From NCBI RefSeq assembly GCF_016908975.1, contig NZ_JAFBEX010000008.1, forward strand, positions 62,001 to 126,000: a DNA stretch of 64,000 nt, in the 5' to 3' direction. The first letter of the stretch is position 1; every line of letters begins with the position of its first letter. Position numbers and translations under genes: made by a program. Positions 1-9,087 of the stretch are shown one piece after another. The notes beneath the pieces were generated by a model. That model did not search any database, was not told the origin of the DNA, and saw only the letters and a program-made list of their open reading frames with translations. The stretch comes from Neobacillus cucumis. Lineage in GTDB: Bacteria > Bacillota > Bacilli > Bacillales > Cytobacillaceae.

Positions 1-19
1 TTGTCCTATTAAGAGCAGT

Positions 20-70
20 TAAACGGAATATCTCCGTTTATATCCTCTTTTTAAACTTCCCTTATGGACA
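20..70. repeat. Hairpin-bearing intergenic sequence at left edge
   Basis: An 8-bp stem TAAACGGA/TCCGTTTA closes over a 5-nt loop at 20-40. TTGTCC at 1-6 has its complement GGACAA at 65-70. No coding signal is visible in 1-180. The nested inverted repeats suggest the end of a dispersed element whose remainder lies outside the window, but no second copy occurs here. Confidence 0.3.
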
Positions 71-180
71 ATAGCAGGAAATTCTCCGCCTATGAGTTCT
101 CATACCTACACAAAAATCGATACAGTGAAAGGCGGAAATGGTTGGTTTGCAAACTACCGAAGAATTAGCAATTAAACGCA

Positions 181-222
181 AAATAGCAAGGGTATTAACC
201 CTTGCTATTTCTAATGTTTTTT
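181..222. terminator. Intrinsic terminator downstream of racE
   Basis: A perfect 13-bp stem (AAATAGCAAGGGT with its complement) has a 4-nt loop and is followed on the plus strand by a T-rich stretch. The minus side is A/T-rich as well, so it may act in both directions. It is the nearest good hairpin after racE, about 130 bp past its stop. Confidence 0.7.
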
Positions 223-353
223 AATCTCCTTAGCCTTAAATTGGCCTACATTTTATAGTGCAAAAAGGATTACATTTTGAATTGTATTTTCCTATACCAA
301 TTGACGTTTTGCGATAGGAGACGGAACCCGTTCCTTTACGAAGGAGTTCCTTT

Positions 354-1148
354 TTATAGTTTTATTTTACTGACGTTGTCGACAGGGGTTCCGAGCCACT
401 GAGAGGCGATTTTAGAAAAAAGCCATTTAGAGCCTGTTGTGTAATATTCATGCTCTGGTTCTTCTTCGCATTCGTCAAGCAGTCCATTATATTGAAGAAT
501 GGCACTGATTTCACGCGCCGTTTCGTCTCCTGAACTAATTACATGTACCCGTTCACCCATTACCTCTTTCACGAGAGGCTCAAGCAATGGATAGTGCGTA
601 CACCCCAAGATCAATGTATCTAAATTTTGATCCATGAGGGGTTTTAACGATTCCAAGACAATTCTCTCAGCAATGGGTCCAGAATATTCTCCACTTTCTA
701 CTAGCGGAACAAACTTAGGACACGCTTGACTGGTGACAAATAGTCGGCTGTTCAATGATTTTAATGCCCTCTCATAGGCACCGCTTTTGACTGTACCTTC
801 TGTCCCGATAATACCGACACGATAATTTTTCGTCCGTTTAATTGCGGCCCGTGCCCCGGGATTAATGACACCGAGAACCGGTATCGACAACTCTTTTCGA
901 ATTTCGTCCAATGCAGCAGCTGTAGCTGTGTTACAAGCAATGACCAGCATCTTTATATTTTTTTCTAATAGAAAGCTAGTTAATTCCCAAGTAAATCGCT
1001 TGACTTCATGCCTTGACCTTGGACCATATGGGCAGCGAGCCGTATCTCCTAAATAAATAATTTTCTCATTCGGAAGCTGTCTCATTACTTCTTTGGCAAC
1101 GGTTAAACCACCGACACCGGAATCAATCACACCTATTGGTTGTTTCAA
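354..1148 (-). CDS. racE: Glutamate racemase
   Basis: Converts L-glutamate to D-glutamate for peptidoglycan and, where present, poly-gamma-glutamate. The 264-residue length is normal for the family. The N-terminal motif [12 protein letters not shown] and the two catalytic cysteines, Cys72 in ACNTAT and Cys183 in GCTHYP, are intact. The start is TTG at 1148: the nearby ATG is out of frame and an AGAGGCGAG Shine-Dalgarno site lies upstream. It follows the MarR gene by 15 nt and is probably co-transcribed with it, as in B. subtilis. No obvious terminator with a minus-strand T-run directly follows the stop. Confidence 0.96.
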   Translation of the reverse strand: MKQPIGVIDSGVGGLTVAKEVMRQLPNEKIIYLGDTARCPYGPRSRHEVKRFTWELTSFLLEKNIKMLVIACNTATAAALDEIRKELSIPVLGVINPGARAAIKRTKNYRVGIIGTEGTVKSGAYERALKSLNSRLFVTSQACPKFVPLVESGEYSGPIAERIVLESLKPLMDQNLDTLILGCTHYPLLEPLVKEVMGERVHVISSGDETAREISAILQYNGLLDECEEEPEHEYYTTGSKWLFSKIASQWLGTPVDNVSKIKL

Positions 1149-1163
1149 ACATCTCGCCTCTTT

Positions 1164-1613
1164 TTATCGCATTTCCTGATGTAGCTGACTCAAGCAGGAT
1201 TGAAGAAGTAAGATTTCATCCATTGAAAAGTTTTTTAATATCTCATCTAAATATCCTTGACGCTTTTTAATGACTTCATCAATGATTCTTTTGCCTTCTT
1301 CAAGTAAGTGAATTCGGACCACACGCCGGTCGTTTGGATCCTTTACCCGCTCAACAAGTAAATTTTTCTCCATCCGGTCAACCAAATCCGTTGTCGTACT
1401 GCAAGCTAAATACATTTTATTTGAAAGCTCGCCAATGGTCATATCTCCGTCTTCAAAAAGCCATTGCAAGGCCACGAATTGCGGGGGAGTAATTTTATAA
1501 TTACTCAGCATTTCCCTGCCCTTTTGCTTAATAATACCGGAAATATACCGTAAGTCTTTTTCAATATTCGCAATGATATCCACTGAAGCTTTTTGTGGGG
1601 TTTCGCGTTCCAT
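1164..1613 (-). CDS. ysmB: MarR-family transcriptional regulator
   Basis: A 149-residue winged-helix protein of the MarR family. The helix-turn-helix lies in the middle, around residues 50-85 (TIGELSNKMYLACSTTTDLVDRME), followed by the wing motif DPNDRRVV. The N-terminal segment IEKDLRYISGIIKQKGREML and the gene position next to racE and near gerE match B. subtilis ysmB. The ligand and targets are not known to me. The ATG start has an AGGAGTG site upstream. It probably heads the unit with racE. Confidence 0.9.
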   Translation of the reverse strand: MERETPQKASVDIIANIEKDLRYISGIIKQKGREMLSNYKITPPQFVALQWLFEDGDMTIGELSNKMYLACSTTTDLVDRMEKNLLVERVKDPNDRRVVRIHLLEEGKRIIDEVIKKRQGYLDEILKNFSMDEILLLQSCLSQLHQEMR

Positions 1614-1865
1614 TTTTAATACACTCCTATTTTTTGCTTCTCCTCAGAACCAATCTCTATAATCCATGGCCTTTTCCGAGCTGTTTGACTTAAAGCTTGT
1701 ACTTATTTTCTTCTTTTTCGGCTAAAATTTCAAGCTCAAACTCTTTTATAAAACCAATACTCCTGAAAAGCTATTATGCCATACAAGTGTTATAATAAAT
1801 TTATTTTAACAGATTAGTTCATAATATGTTTATGTTTGAATTTTAAAACAAAGGTGCGTAGAAAG

Positions 1866-2168
1866 ATGGAAATAAGTTTAAGCAATGCAGCAATCCACTG
1901 GTTTAAGGATGAAGTAGAATTAAAAAAAGGGGATAAAGTAAGATTTTATGTTAAAATTTACGGCAGCAGCCCCGTTCAAGAAGGGTTTTCCTTAGCTTTT
2001 ACTGTTGATAACGAACCAATCGATATTGCGGTTAAAACAGAAAAGGATGGATTAACTTTTTTCATTGAGGGTGCAGATTTATGGTTTTTTAATGGGCATG
2101 ATCTTTCTGTCGATTACAATGAACAAATGGATGAATTAGAATTTAATTATATCCTTCCAGGTGAATAA
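1866..2168 (+). CDS. HesB/YadR-like protein (YneR type)
   Basis: A roughly 100-residue protein of the HesB/IscA-like fold, recognisable from the segments GFSLAFTV and GITFFIE-like DGLTFFIEGADLWFF. Unlike true A-type iron-sulfur scaffolds it has no cysteine at all, so it cannot bind a cluster in the usual way. This cysteine-free type is known in Bacillus as YneR. I start it at the ATG at 1866. An upstream GTG at 1854 is in frame but lies inside the weak AAAGGTG ribosome-binding region. It is monocistronic, divergent from the MarR gene, and ends in a shared terminator. Function unknown. Confidence 0.8.
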   Translation: MEISLSNAAIHWFKDEVELKKGDKVRFYVKIYGSSPVQEGFSLAFTVDNEPIDIAVKTEKDGLTFFIEGADLWFFNGHDLSVDYNEQMDELEFNYILPGE

Positions 2169-2172
2169 TAAT

Positions 2173-2212
2173 AAAACCGGCATCCTGATACAGGGGCCGG
2201 TTTTTATTTTTT
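2173..2212. terminator. Bidirectional terminator between convergent genes
   Basis: AAAACCGGC pairs with GCCGGTTTT around a 14-nt loop. A T-run follows on the plus strand and a TTTTATTATTATT tail on the minus strand. It serves the HesB-like gene and the converging PAS kinase gene. Confidence 0.8.
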
Positions 2213-4070
2213 AATGTAGCCGTTCACTTGCAATAGGAAGAATTAATTCAATAATCGTGCCCTGCTCATCGCTCCAAATATTGATGTTTCCACCATGATT
2301 TTCTACAATTTGTTTTGAAATCATAATTCCGAGGCCAGTACCATCCTGTTTGGTCGTAAAAAAAGGCTCTCCGACACGTTTTAAGATTTCTTGGGGCATA
2401 CCCCTTCCTGTGTCCTTAAAATAAATCTTAACCATACTGAAACCGTATTGCTTTACCTCAATGGTGATGTTCCCGCCATCAGGCATGGCTTCCACTGCAT
2501 TTTTTAATAAATTAATAAATAACTGCTTTAACTGATTCTGATCACAATGGATCGTTAGGTTATGAATATTGTAATTCAGTGTAATCTGAATCCCATTTAA
2601 AACGGCTTGAGTATCGATTAATGTTTTGACATTTTCCAACAAGGTAATTAGATCAACAGCATTAAACTTTAATTCATGTGGTTTAGCTAGTACTAACAGT
2701 TCACTTAAAATGAGTTCAATTCGATCCATTTCAGACTGAATGATTTCAAAGAATGATTTATGATTATTATCCTCTGTCTCCATAATTTGAAGAAACCCTT
2801 TAATCGCGGTAAGCGGGTTTCGCACTTCATGGGCAATACCTGCGGCAAGCTGTCCTGCTACACTTAATTTTTCTGAATTAAGAAGGAGTTCATGTGTCTT
2901 TTTTCGTTCGGTAATATCGCGAATAATAATATGTCTGGCAAGTTGGTTCTCATAAATAGTCGGGATGCCTTTCACCTCTGCCACAAATTCAGATCCGTCT
3001 AACCGGAGCAATTTAAATTCTGTGAATTCAGTGACATGACCTGCCATCACATTTAATTCCCGTTCCTTGGCAATCTGATGGAAATCAGGATGAACCATTT
3101 CGTCTAATGTCTTGTTAAAGATTTCCCTTTTATTAGCTGCCCCAAACAATCTAGCCCCTGTTTCATTTATAAACAGGATTAGGGAATCTTTTGCAATAAT
3201 CACTGCATCGGGTGAATATTCGACTAAATTCCGATAGGTTTCTTCTCGTTTTTTGGCTTCTTCTTCTACCTTTTTACGTTCGGTTATATCTCTAATGACA
3301 CTGACAATCTCTAAAACATGCAGGGTATCATGGGCAATAATCGGTTTACTTAGTGATTCAACCCAAATATATTCACCGCTCTTTTTACGAATCCGAAACG
3401 AATCTCGTCCATTTTCTTGGCTTGAGAGTACCTTTTTTCGATTATCGAATGCATTTTTGACGTCATCAGAATGGACCAAGGCTAAGACGTTTTGGTTGAT
3501 GATTTCATTTGGCTCATAACCGAGAATATATTCACTGGAAGGAGATACATAGACAATTTCCCCTTGCAGATTTGTACTGATAATAACATCAAGAATATTA
3601 TCCGTTAAAACACGCTGCATCTCTTCTACTTTTCTTATTTCTTCTTTTTTTCTTTTTAATTCTGTAATGTCTTTTCCGACGGCCCAAACCCCTACGATTT
3701 GATCATCCACACTGATGGGGATAAAGGAAATATTTAAATCAAAGATTTCCCCTATTTTAGTAATGATTTTACAATCAAAGTTTGGAAATCGACCTAAGAC
3801 CGCATTACTGAAATGGTGAAACACCCTATTGATCTGGTCTATAGGAAAAAGCAACTGAAGTTTTAACTTTTCATCCACTTCCGTATGCGAATAACCTGTT
3901 AACTGCTGGAATGTTGGATTTGACTGAACAACATGCCCTTCTATATCTAGTACAAATATACTATCTTCATTGTATGAGAAAAGCGTCTCATACCTGCTGT
4001 GATTTTTTTTCAAATATTTTAATAAGAGTATTCTCTTTTCACTTTTAATCTCTTCGACAGGACTGTTCAT
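2211..4070 (-). CDS. Triple-PAS sensor histidine kinase (sporulation-kinase type)
   Basis: A soluble 619-residue kinase with no membrane segment. Three PAS/PAC units lie at about 30-140, 150-265 and 275-390, each ending in a DITERK- or DITELK-like motif. The HisKA dimer helix carries His414 in GIAHEVRNPL. The HATPase domain shows an N box (NLLKNAVEAMP), a G1 box (DTGRGMP), an F box (EPFFTTK) and a G2 box (GTGLGI). This layout resembles KinA-type kinases that feed the Spo0F phosphorelay. No response regulator gene is adjacent, as expected for orphan sporulation kinases. The start has a GAAGGAG site. The signal sensed cannot be told from the sequence. Confidence 0.9.
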   Translation of the reverse strand: MNSPVEEIKSEKRILLLKYLKKNHSRYETLFSYNEDSIFVLDIEGHVVQSNPTFQQLTGYSHTEVDEKLKLQLLFPIDQINRVFHHFSNAVLGRFPNFDCKIITKIGEIFDLNISFIPISVDDQIVGVWAVGKDITELKRKKEEIRKVEEMQRVLTDNILDVIISTNLQGEIVYVSPSSEYILGYEPNEIINQNVLALVHSDDVKNAFDNRKKVLSSQENGRDSFRIRKKSGEYIWVESLSKPIIAHDTLHVLEIVSVIRDITERKKVEEEAKKREETYRNLVEYSPDAVIIAKDSLILFINETGARLFGAANKREIFNKTLDEMVHPDFHQIAKERELNVMAGHVTEFTEFKLLRLDGSEFVAEVKGIPTIYENQLARHIIIRDITERKKTHELLLNSEKLSVAGQLAAGIAHEVRNPLTAIKGFLQIMETEDNNHKSFFEIIQSEMDRIELILSELLVLAKPHELKFNAVDLITLLENVKTLIDTQAVLNGIQITLNYNIHNLTIHCDQNQLKQLFINLLKNAVEAMPDGGNITIEVKQYGFSMVKIYFKDTGRGMPQEILKRVGEPFFTTKQDGTGLGIMISKQIVENHGGNINIWSDEQGTIIELILPIASERLH

Positions 4071-4292
4071 CTTTCTCCTTCAGTTCCTTTCTCCTCTGAT
4101 CATCCGTCTATCAACACGTTATCTTCATTTTAAGTTTTGCTGATAAATCTTTCAATATATTTCTACTATTTGCCAATATCTTATGTAAATATATATACCA
4201 ACCTTTACACGAAAAAGGTTTCCGATTCATTTTGTCATGCCATAAGTAAAAATAAACAATCTATTTTATTTTTCCAATAAAACTTTTTAGCA

Positions 4293-4322
4293 AAAATGAA
4301 CCGGCTCCAAAATGGAACCGGT
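4293..4322 (-). terminator. Terminator of gerE
   Basis: On the minus strand ACCGGTTCCA pairs with TGGAGCCGGT (one G-U pair) and is followed by TCATTTTTG. It lies directly after the gerE stop. Confidence 0.75.
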
Positions 4323-4327
4323 CATTC

Positions 4328-4552
4328 TTATAGTTCAAGCTCTCCCATTCGAAGGAGCTCTACAACAGCTTGTGAACGCCCCTTGACACCAAGCTTTTGC
4401 ATGGCATTTGAAATGTGATTCCTTACTGTTTTCTCGCTTATAAATAATTCACCAGCGATTTCTTTTGTTGTTTTGTCTTGTACTAGTAATTCGAATACTT
4501 CTCTTTCGCGTTTGGTGAGTAATGGCTTGTGATTATAATCATTCTCCTTCAA
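4328..4552 (-). CDS. gerE: Late mother-cell regulator GerE
   Basis: A 74-residue LuxR-type helix-turn-helix protein with the same length as B. subtilis GerE. The body [22 protein letters not shown] plus [18 protein letters not shown] is the complete DNA-binding domain, with no receiver or sensor domain. GerE acts in the mother cell with sigma-K to switch spore coat gene expression late in sporulation. A candidate sigma-K promoter lies upstream. In B. subtilis ysmA follows towards sdhB. Here that place is taken by a sortase gene. Confidence 0.95.
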   Translation of the reverse strand: MKENDYNHKPLLTKREREVFELLVQDKTTKEIAGELFISEKTVRNHISNAMQKLGVKGRSQAVVELLRMGELEL

Positions 4553-4616
4553 GTACTGTAACCCTCCTTGCCGTCGCCAGTAATGTATCGTGGGATGGGT
4601 ATATATTTAGTCACCA

Positions 4617-4645
4617 TATCTTATGTAACCGATACAAATGGAGTG
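4617..4645 (-). promoter_or_regulatory. Candidate sigma-K promoter of gerE
   Basis: The minus strand reads CATAAGATA at 4625-4617, which matches the sigma-K -10 pattern CATAnnnTA. An AC dinucleotide lies 17 bp upstream, as in sigma-K -35 elements. Sigma-K control of gerE is known in B. subtilis. This site is a pattern match only. Confidence 0.5.
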
Positions 4646-4725
4646 ACTATATTTACATCAAGGAGTTCTTTTTTTATGAAAAAGTTAATAAATTATTCCA
4701 TCTTTTTTAAAAAAACCTGTACTTT

Positions 4726-5337
4726 TTAGTTTTTAATGGGCTTCGCATAAATAATGTATCGTTTTGGAGCATTTCCAACATAATGAAATGGATAGCAAGT
4801 GGTCAGAATTAACTCTTCCTGTTTATGTTGCAAGGTAATGATGCTCAAGTCGTTCGCCTTCACAATTTTTGTTTTGGTGATTTCGTAGGTGAAATTCCCA
4901 TTAGGCATTTCCATTATTAGTTGATCACCTATTTTTAACTCACCTAATTTGCGAAAAACGGTATCACGATGACCTGACAAAACAATTTGTCCCTTATCTC
5001 CAGGAAGATAAGAGCCTTTATAATGACCCACACCCTTTTTTAGATCATCAGGATTAGTTCCTTCCACAATGGCTAGTTCGGCTTTTATCTTTGATATTTT
5101 TAGAAGACCCACTGTGTCCCCTGTTTTTGGAGGTGCGCTCTGTTCGATTTTCTTATTAACAGCTGCAGGTAGTGACTGTTTTTTGCTAATCAGCTTCTTT
5201 GCCTTCTCTAAAGCATGATTAGTTTGTATCTTGGTTTGGGTAGACTGCCAGAGGCTAGTACCTAAAAGAAGCAGCCCAATTAAAATGATAAACAAGGGAA
5301 GTTTTTTTTTCACCGTTAAATACCTTTCTTTTTTCAT
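4726..5337 (-). CDS. Class D sortase
   Basis: A 203-residue membrane-anchored transpeptidase. An N-terminal membrane helix (about 13-30) is followed by a linker and the sortase barrel. His123 (LSGHRDT), Cys181 (TTCYPF) and Arg193 (PKRYIIYA) form the catalytic triad. The short single-pass form and TTCYPF motif fit class D enzymes, which attach proteins to the cell wall. No substrate with an LPXTG- or LPNTA-like tail is encoded in this window. No strong Shine-Dalgarno site precedes the ATG. It stands alone between gerE and the sdh operon. Confidence 0.88.
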   Translation of the reverse strand: MKKERYLTVKKKLPLFIILIGLLLLGTSLWQSTQTKIQTNHALEKAKKLISKKQSLPAAVNKKIEQSAPPKTGDTVGLLKISKIKAELAIVEGTNPDDLKKGVGHYKGSYLPGDKGQIVLSGHRDTVFRKLGELKIGDQLIMEMPNGNFTYEITKTKIVKANDLSIITLQHKQEELILTTCYPFHYVGNAPKRYIIYAKPIKN

Positions 5338-5393
5338 AGTTCATTTCTATAAGTATAACAAAAATTTTCACGTAAGGACCAAAGAAACTTCCT

Positions 5394-5439
5394 GTAAAAA
5401 AAAAAGAACCTTCTTTGCTAATTAGAAAAGAAGGTTCTT
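5394..5439 (-). terminator. Terminator of sdhCAB
   Basis: A 13-bp perfect stem AAGAACCTTCTTT/AAAGAAGGTTCTT lies 12 bp past the sdhB stop and is followed on the minus strand by a long T-run. Confidence 0.9.
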
Positions 5440-5451
5440 AAATGTAAACTG

Positions 5452-6216
5452 TTAGATATTATTGTCGCTTCCAAAGAAGTTTCTAAATGCTTGCATCGTT
5501 GCAGCACGGTTAACAGCGGCAATCGAAGTCGTAATTGGAATCCCTTTTGGACATGCTTGAACGCAGTTTTGGGAGTTACCGCAGCCCTGCATACCGCCAT
5601 CCTCCATAAAAGCATTTAAACGCTCTGCCGCATTCATTTCGCCAGTTGGATGAGCGTTAAATAGGCGAACCTGATTAAATACAGCCGGACCCATGAAGTT
5701 TGTTTTACTGTTCACATTTGGACAAGCCTCTAAACAAACACCGCAGGTCATACACTTGGAAAGTTCATATGCCCACTGACGTTTTCTTTCCGGCATCCGT
5801 GGTCCTGGTCCTAAATCGTAGGTTCCATCAATCGGAATCCATGCTTTAACTTTTTTCAATGAATCAAACATTCTGCTACGGTCAACGGAAAGGTCACGAA
5901 CAACAGGGAATGTTTTCATCGGTGCTAAGCGAATCGGCTGCTCTAATTGATCAACCAATGCCGAGCAAGATTGACGAGGCTTCCCGTTAATAACCATTGA
6001 ACATGCACCACAAACCTCTTCAAGACAGTTCATTTCCCAAGTCACGGGGGTGGTCGCTTTCCCTTGTACGTTTACTGGATTTTTACGAATTTCCATTAAG
6101 GCCGAAATAACGTTCATATTCGGACGATATGGAATTTCGAATGTCTCCTCATAAGGAGCAGCATCTGGGCTATCTTGACGAGTAATAATAAAAGTTACCT
6201 TTTTATTTTCAGACAT
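5452..6216 (-). CDS. sdhB: Succinate dehydrogenase iron-sulfur subunit
   Basis: Carries electrons from the flavin of SdhA to the membrane haem subunit SdhC. The N-terminal ferredoxin-like domain binds a [2Fe-2S] cluster through Cys64, Cys69, Cys72 and Cys84. The C-terminal domain has CMTCGVCLEACP (155-165) and a second cysteine set at 212, 218 and 222 for the other two clusters. The length of 254 residues is typical. It is the last gene of sdhCAB, 21 bp after sdhA, with an AAGGGGAG ribosome-binding site. Confidence 0.97.
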   Translation of the reverse strand: MSENKKVTFIITRQDSPDAAPYEETFEIPYRPNMNVISALMEIRKNPVNVQGKATTPVTWEMNCLEEVCGACSMVINGKPRQSCSALVDQLEQPIRLAPMKTFPVVRDLSVDRSRMFDSLKKVKAWIPIDGTYDLGPGPRMPERKRQWAYELSKCMTCGVCLEACPNVNSKTNFMGPAVFNQVRLFNAHPTGEMNAAERLNAFMEDGGMQGCGNSQNCVQACPKGIPITTSIAAVNRAATMQAFRNFFGSDNNI

Positions 6217-6237
6217 GTTTCTCTACTCCCCTTTCGA

Positions 6238-7989
6238 TTAATGTTTTGTTGTGTAATCGCGCTTTCTTGGTTTAATTAACGAAACGTCGATCTCTTCGTA
6301 ATGGAAAGCAGGAGCAGTTTTAGAATCAACAAATTTCGCCATCGTTGTTTTCATGAATTCCTCATCATTACGTTCAGGGAAATCAGGTTTATAATGTGCA
6401 CCACGGCTCTCATTTCGGTTATATGCACCAATCGTAATCACCCGTGCCAATTGCAGCATGTTTTGTAATTGTCTTGTGAACGCAGCTCCTTGGTTGCTCC
6501 ATTTCGATGTATCATTGATATTAATGTTTTGATAACGCTCCAATAGTTCTTGAATCTTTTCATCTGTCTTTAACAGATTGTCATTATAACGGACAACGGT
6601 TACGTTATCTGTCATCCATTCGCCAAGCTCTTTATGAAGAACATAGGCATTTTCCTTACCATCTAAAGACATGATATTATTCCATTTTTCTTCCTGTTCT
6701 TTCACATGACGATCAAATACAGTAGAAGAAATGGTCTCTGAACTTTTTTCAAGTCCTTCAATATATTTCACAACATTTGGTCCTGCTACCATGCCGCCGT
6801 AAACCGCTGATAACAAGGAGTTTGCACCAAGACGGTTTGCACCGTGCTGTGAATAGTCACACTCACCGGCAGCAAATAAACCTTTGATGCTTGTCATTTG
6901 ATCATAATCAACCCAAAGTCCGCCCATTGAATAGTGAACAGCAGGGAAAATTTTCATTGGTACTTTTCGTGGATTATCACCCATGAATTTTTCATAGATT
7001 TCAATAATTCCGCCTAGTTTTACATCTAATTCATGTGGATCCTTGTGTGATAAATCAAGGAATACCATGTTTTCACCGTTAATACCAAGCTTTTGACGAA
7101 CACACACATCAAAAATTTCACGAGTTGCAATATCACGAGGTACGAGGTTTCCATAGGCAGGATATTTTTCCTCCAAGAAGTACCATGGTTTTCCGTCCTT
7201 GTATGTCCAGATACGGCCGCCTTCACCACGAGCAGATTCACTCATTAGGCGAAGCTTATCATCACCAGGGATAGCAGTTGGATGGATTTGAATCATTTCA
7301 CCATTTGCATAATAAGCACCTTGCTGATAAACAATCGATGCAGCAGATCCTGTATTAATAACGGAGTTCGTTGACTTCCCAAAAATAATCCCAGGACCAC
7401 CTGTTGCCATGATAACAGCATCAGCGGCAAAAGATTTGATTTCCATTGTTTTTAAGTTTTGGCATACCACTCCACGGCACACTTCTTCATCATCCAATAC
7501 CGCTCCAAGGAATTCCCAGCCTTCATATTTGGTGACCAAACCGTCCACTTCATGACGGCGAACCTGCTCATCGAGCGCATAGAGAAGCTGCTGACCGGTT
7601 GTGGCACCGGCAAATGCTGTACGGTGATGCTGCGTACCACCAAATCGACGGAAGTCTAGTAGACCTTCAGGGGTACGGTTAAACATAACTCCCATACGGT
7701 CAAAAAGATTAATAATTCCAGGTGCAGCGTCACACATCGCCTTAACCGGAGGCTGGTTCGCTAAGAAATCTCCACCATAAATGGTATCGTCAAAGTGAAT
7801 CCATGGGGAGTCCCCTTCACCCTTTGTATTTACCGCTCCATTAATACCGCCTTGGGCACAAACAGAGTGAGAACGTTTAACCGGTACTAGTGAAAAAAGT
7901 TCAACCGGTGTTCCTGATTCTGCCACTTTGATTGTAGCCATTAAGCCTGCAAGGCCGCCGCCGACTACGATCACTTTACCTTTACTCAT
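6238..7989 (-). CDS. sdhA: Succinate dehydrogenase flavoprotein subunit
   Basis: Oxidises succinate to fumarate in the TCA cycle and passes electrons to the respiratory chain. The FAD-binding motif VVGGGLAGL lies at 8-16. His41 in the SHSVCAQGG segment is the expected site of covalent FAD attachment. The HPTAIPG and RLGANSLL motifs of the succinate/fumarate family are present. The length is 583 residues. It is the middle gene of sdhCAB with a GAGGAGTG site, lying on the cytoplasmic face of the membrane complex. Confidence 0.97.
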   Translation of the reverse strand: MSKGKVIVVGGGLAGLMATIKVAESGTPVELFSLVPVKRSHSVCAQGGINGAVNTKGEGDSPWIHFDDTIYGGDFLANQPPVKAMCDAAPGIINLFDRMGVMFNRTPEGLLDFRRFGGTQHHRTAFAGATTGQQLLYALDEQVRRHEVDGLVTKYEGWEFLGAVLDDEEVCRGVVCQNLKTMEIKSFAADAVIMATGGPGIIFGKSTNSVINTGSAASIVYQQGAYYANGEMIQIHPTAIPGDDKLRLMSESARGEGGRIWTYKDGKPWYFLEEKYPAYGNLVPRDIATREIFDVCVRQKLGINGENMVFLDLSHKDPHELDVKLGGIIEIYEKFMGDNPRKVPMKIFPAVHYSMGGLWVDYDQMTSIKGLFAAGECDYSQHGANRLGANSLLSAVYGGMVAGPNVVKYIEGLEKSSETISSTVFDRHVKEQEEKWNNIMSLDGKENAYVLHKELGEWMTDNVTVVRYNDNLLKTDEKIQELLERYQNININDTSKWSNQGAAFTRQLQNMLQLARVITIGAYNRNESRGAHYKPDFPERNDEEFMKTTMAKFVDSKTAPAFHYEEIDVSLIKPRKRDYTTKH

Positions 7990-8042
7990 TCGTGACTCAC
8001 TCCTCTAATCCAACTTTCGAATATTTTTCCGACGCTAATCTA

Positions 8043-8654
8043 TTAAGATACAAAAGCAATTAATGTTTGAATTCCAACAAATGAGAGGACAACAAACACA
8101 CCGATTGTCACATAAGTAGTAATAAGTTGTGAACGCGGTGATACAACAATCCCCCAGCTGACTAGGAATGACCATAAGCCATTCGCAAAGTGGAAAATGG
8201 CTGAAAGAATCCCAACTAAATAGAAACCAAACATAAATGGAGATGATAAAATATCATGCATCATATCATAATTTATTTCAGTTCCCATTGCTGCAGCTAT
8301 ACGTGTTTCCCAAACATGCCACGCAAGGAAAATCAGCGTAATCACGCCTGTTATACGCTGCAATACGTACATCCAGTTTCTAAAAGTACCAAATCTATTA
8401 ATATTGCTAGAAGATGTAAAAGCAATATAAAGTCCATAAATTGCATGATATAACAATGGTAAATAGATAAGTACTGTTTCTAGGACAATCTTGAAAGGCA
8501 GATTTTCCATGAAACCTGCAGCCTTATTAAAAGATTCAGGTCCTCCTGTAACATAATGGTTGACGACAAGATGCTGCGTCACAAATAGTCCAATCGGAAT
8601 TACTCCAAGTAATGAGTGCAATCTTCGATTAACAAACTCTCGATTACCCGCCAT
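8043..8654 (-). CDS. sdhC: Succinate dehydrogenase cytochrome b558 subunit
   Basis: The single large membrane anchor of the Bacillus-type complex, with five hydrophobic segments and conserved haem-ligand histidines, for example in TQHLVVNHY and AWHVWE. I start it at the ATG at 8654 (MAGNREF), giving the family length of about 203 residues. The start has an AAAAGGGGGG-type site directly upstream. A longer in-frame start at 8681 lacks this support. It is the first gene of sdhCAB. In B. subtilis this anchor binds two haems and reduces menaquinone. Confidence 0.96.
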   Translation of the reverse strand: MAGNREFVNRRLHSLLGVIPIGLFVTQHLVVNHYVTGGPESFNKAAGFMENLPFKIVLETVLIYLPLLYHAIYGLYIAFTSSSNINRFGTFRNWMYVLQRITGVITLIFLAWHVWETRIAAAMGTEINYDMMHDILSSPFMFGFYLVGILSAIFHFANGLWSFLVSWGIVVSPRSQLITTYVTIGVFVVLSFVGIQTLIAFVS

Positions 8655-9087
8655 TTTTTTTACCCCCCTTTTAGTTTTCAAAAAATGTTTTTTGCTGTTT
8701 CCTTTTATATCCCTTTATAAAATCTGTAATTATCACCACTGTGACAATTATGTGACATGTTCATTTTACTCCCAAGATTTGAGAGCGTCAAGAAACCGGA
8801 TACAGAATCTTTAGCAAAAATATAAAATTTTTTAAATATATTGATATTATAATAATTTATATAACAATTTATATAACAGTTGCATTTTTTCTGTTTTGTT
8901 ATGTAATAATCCAATATTTCTCAAACATTTTCCAACATCTAACTGTTAATAATTATTTTCTACAGGTCATAATAATTATGATGAAAAATAGATAAAATAT
9001 TTTGCAATAATTTATTTATCAGGTAAAACATTAACGAAATCCGCCTTAAATTGTATATAATAGAATGATAGAAAGAGGGGAAGTATA
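8655..9087. other. sdhC/yslB divergent intergenic region
   Basis: This 430-bp AT-rich stretch holds no convincing gene. It must contain the sdhC promoter and the yslB start region. Two direct copies of TGTGACA at 8740-8746 and 8751-8757 are spaced 11 bp apart and could be a regulator site. I could not settle a -35/-10 pair with confidence. Confidence 0.5.

Noticed and set aside
313..353. Hairpin GGAAC/GTTCC as racE terminator
   Set aside because: The T-run lies on the plus strand, opposite to racE, and the stem is short and bulged.
8705..8914. 69-codon minus-strand frame upstream of sdhC
   Set aside because: Low-complexity AT-rich translation and no ribosome-binding site; it covers the promoter region.
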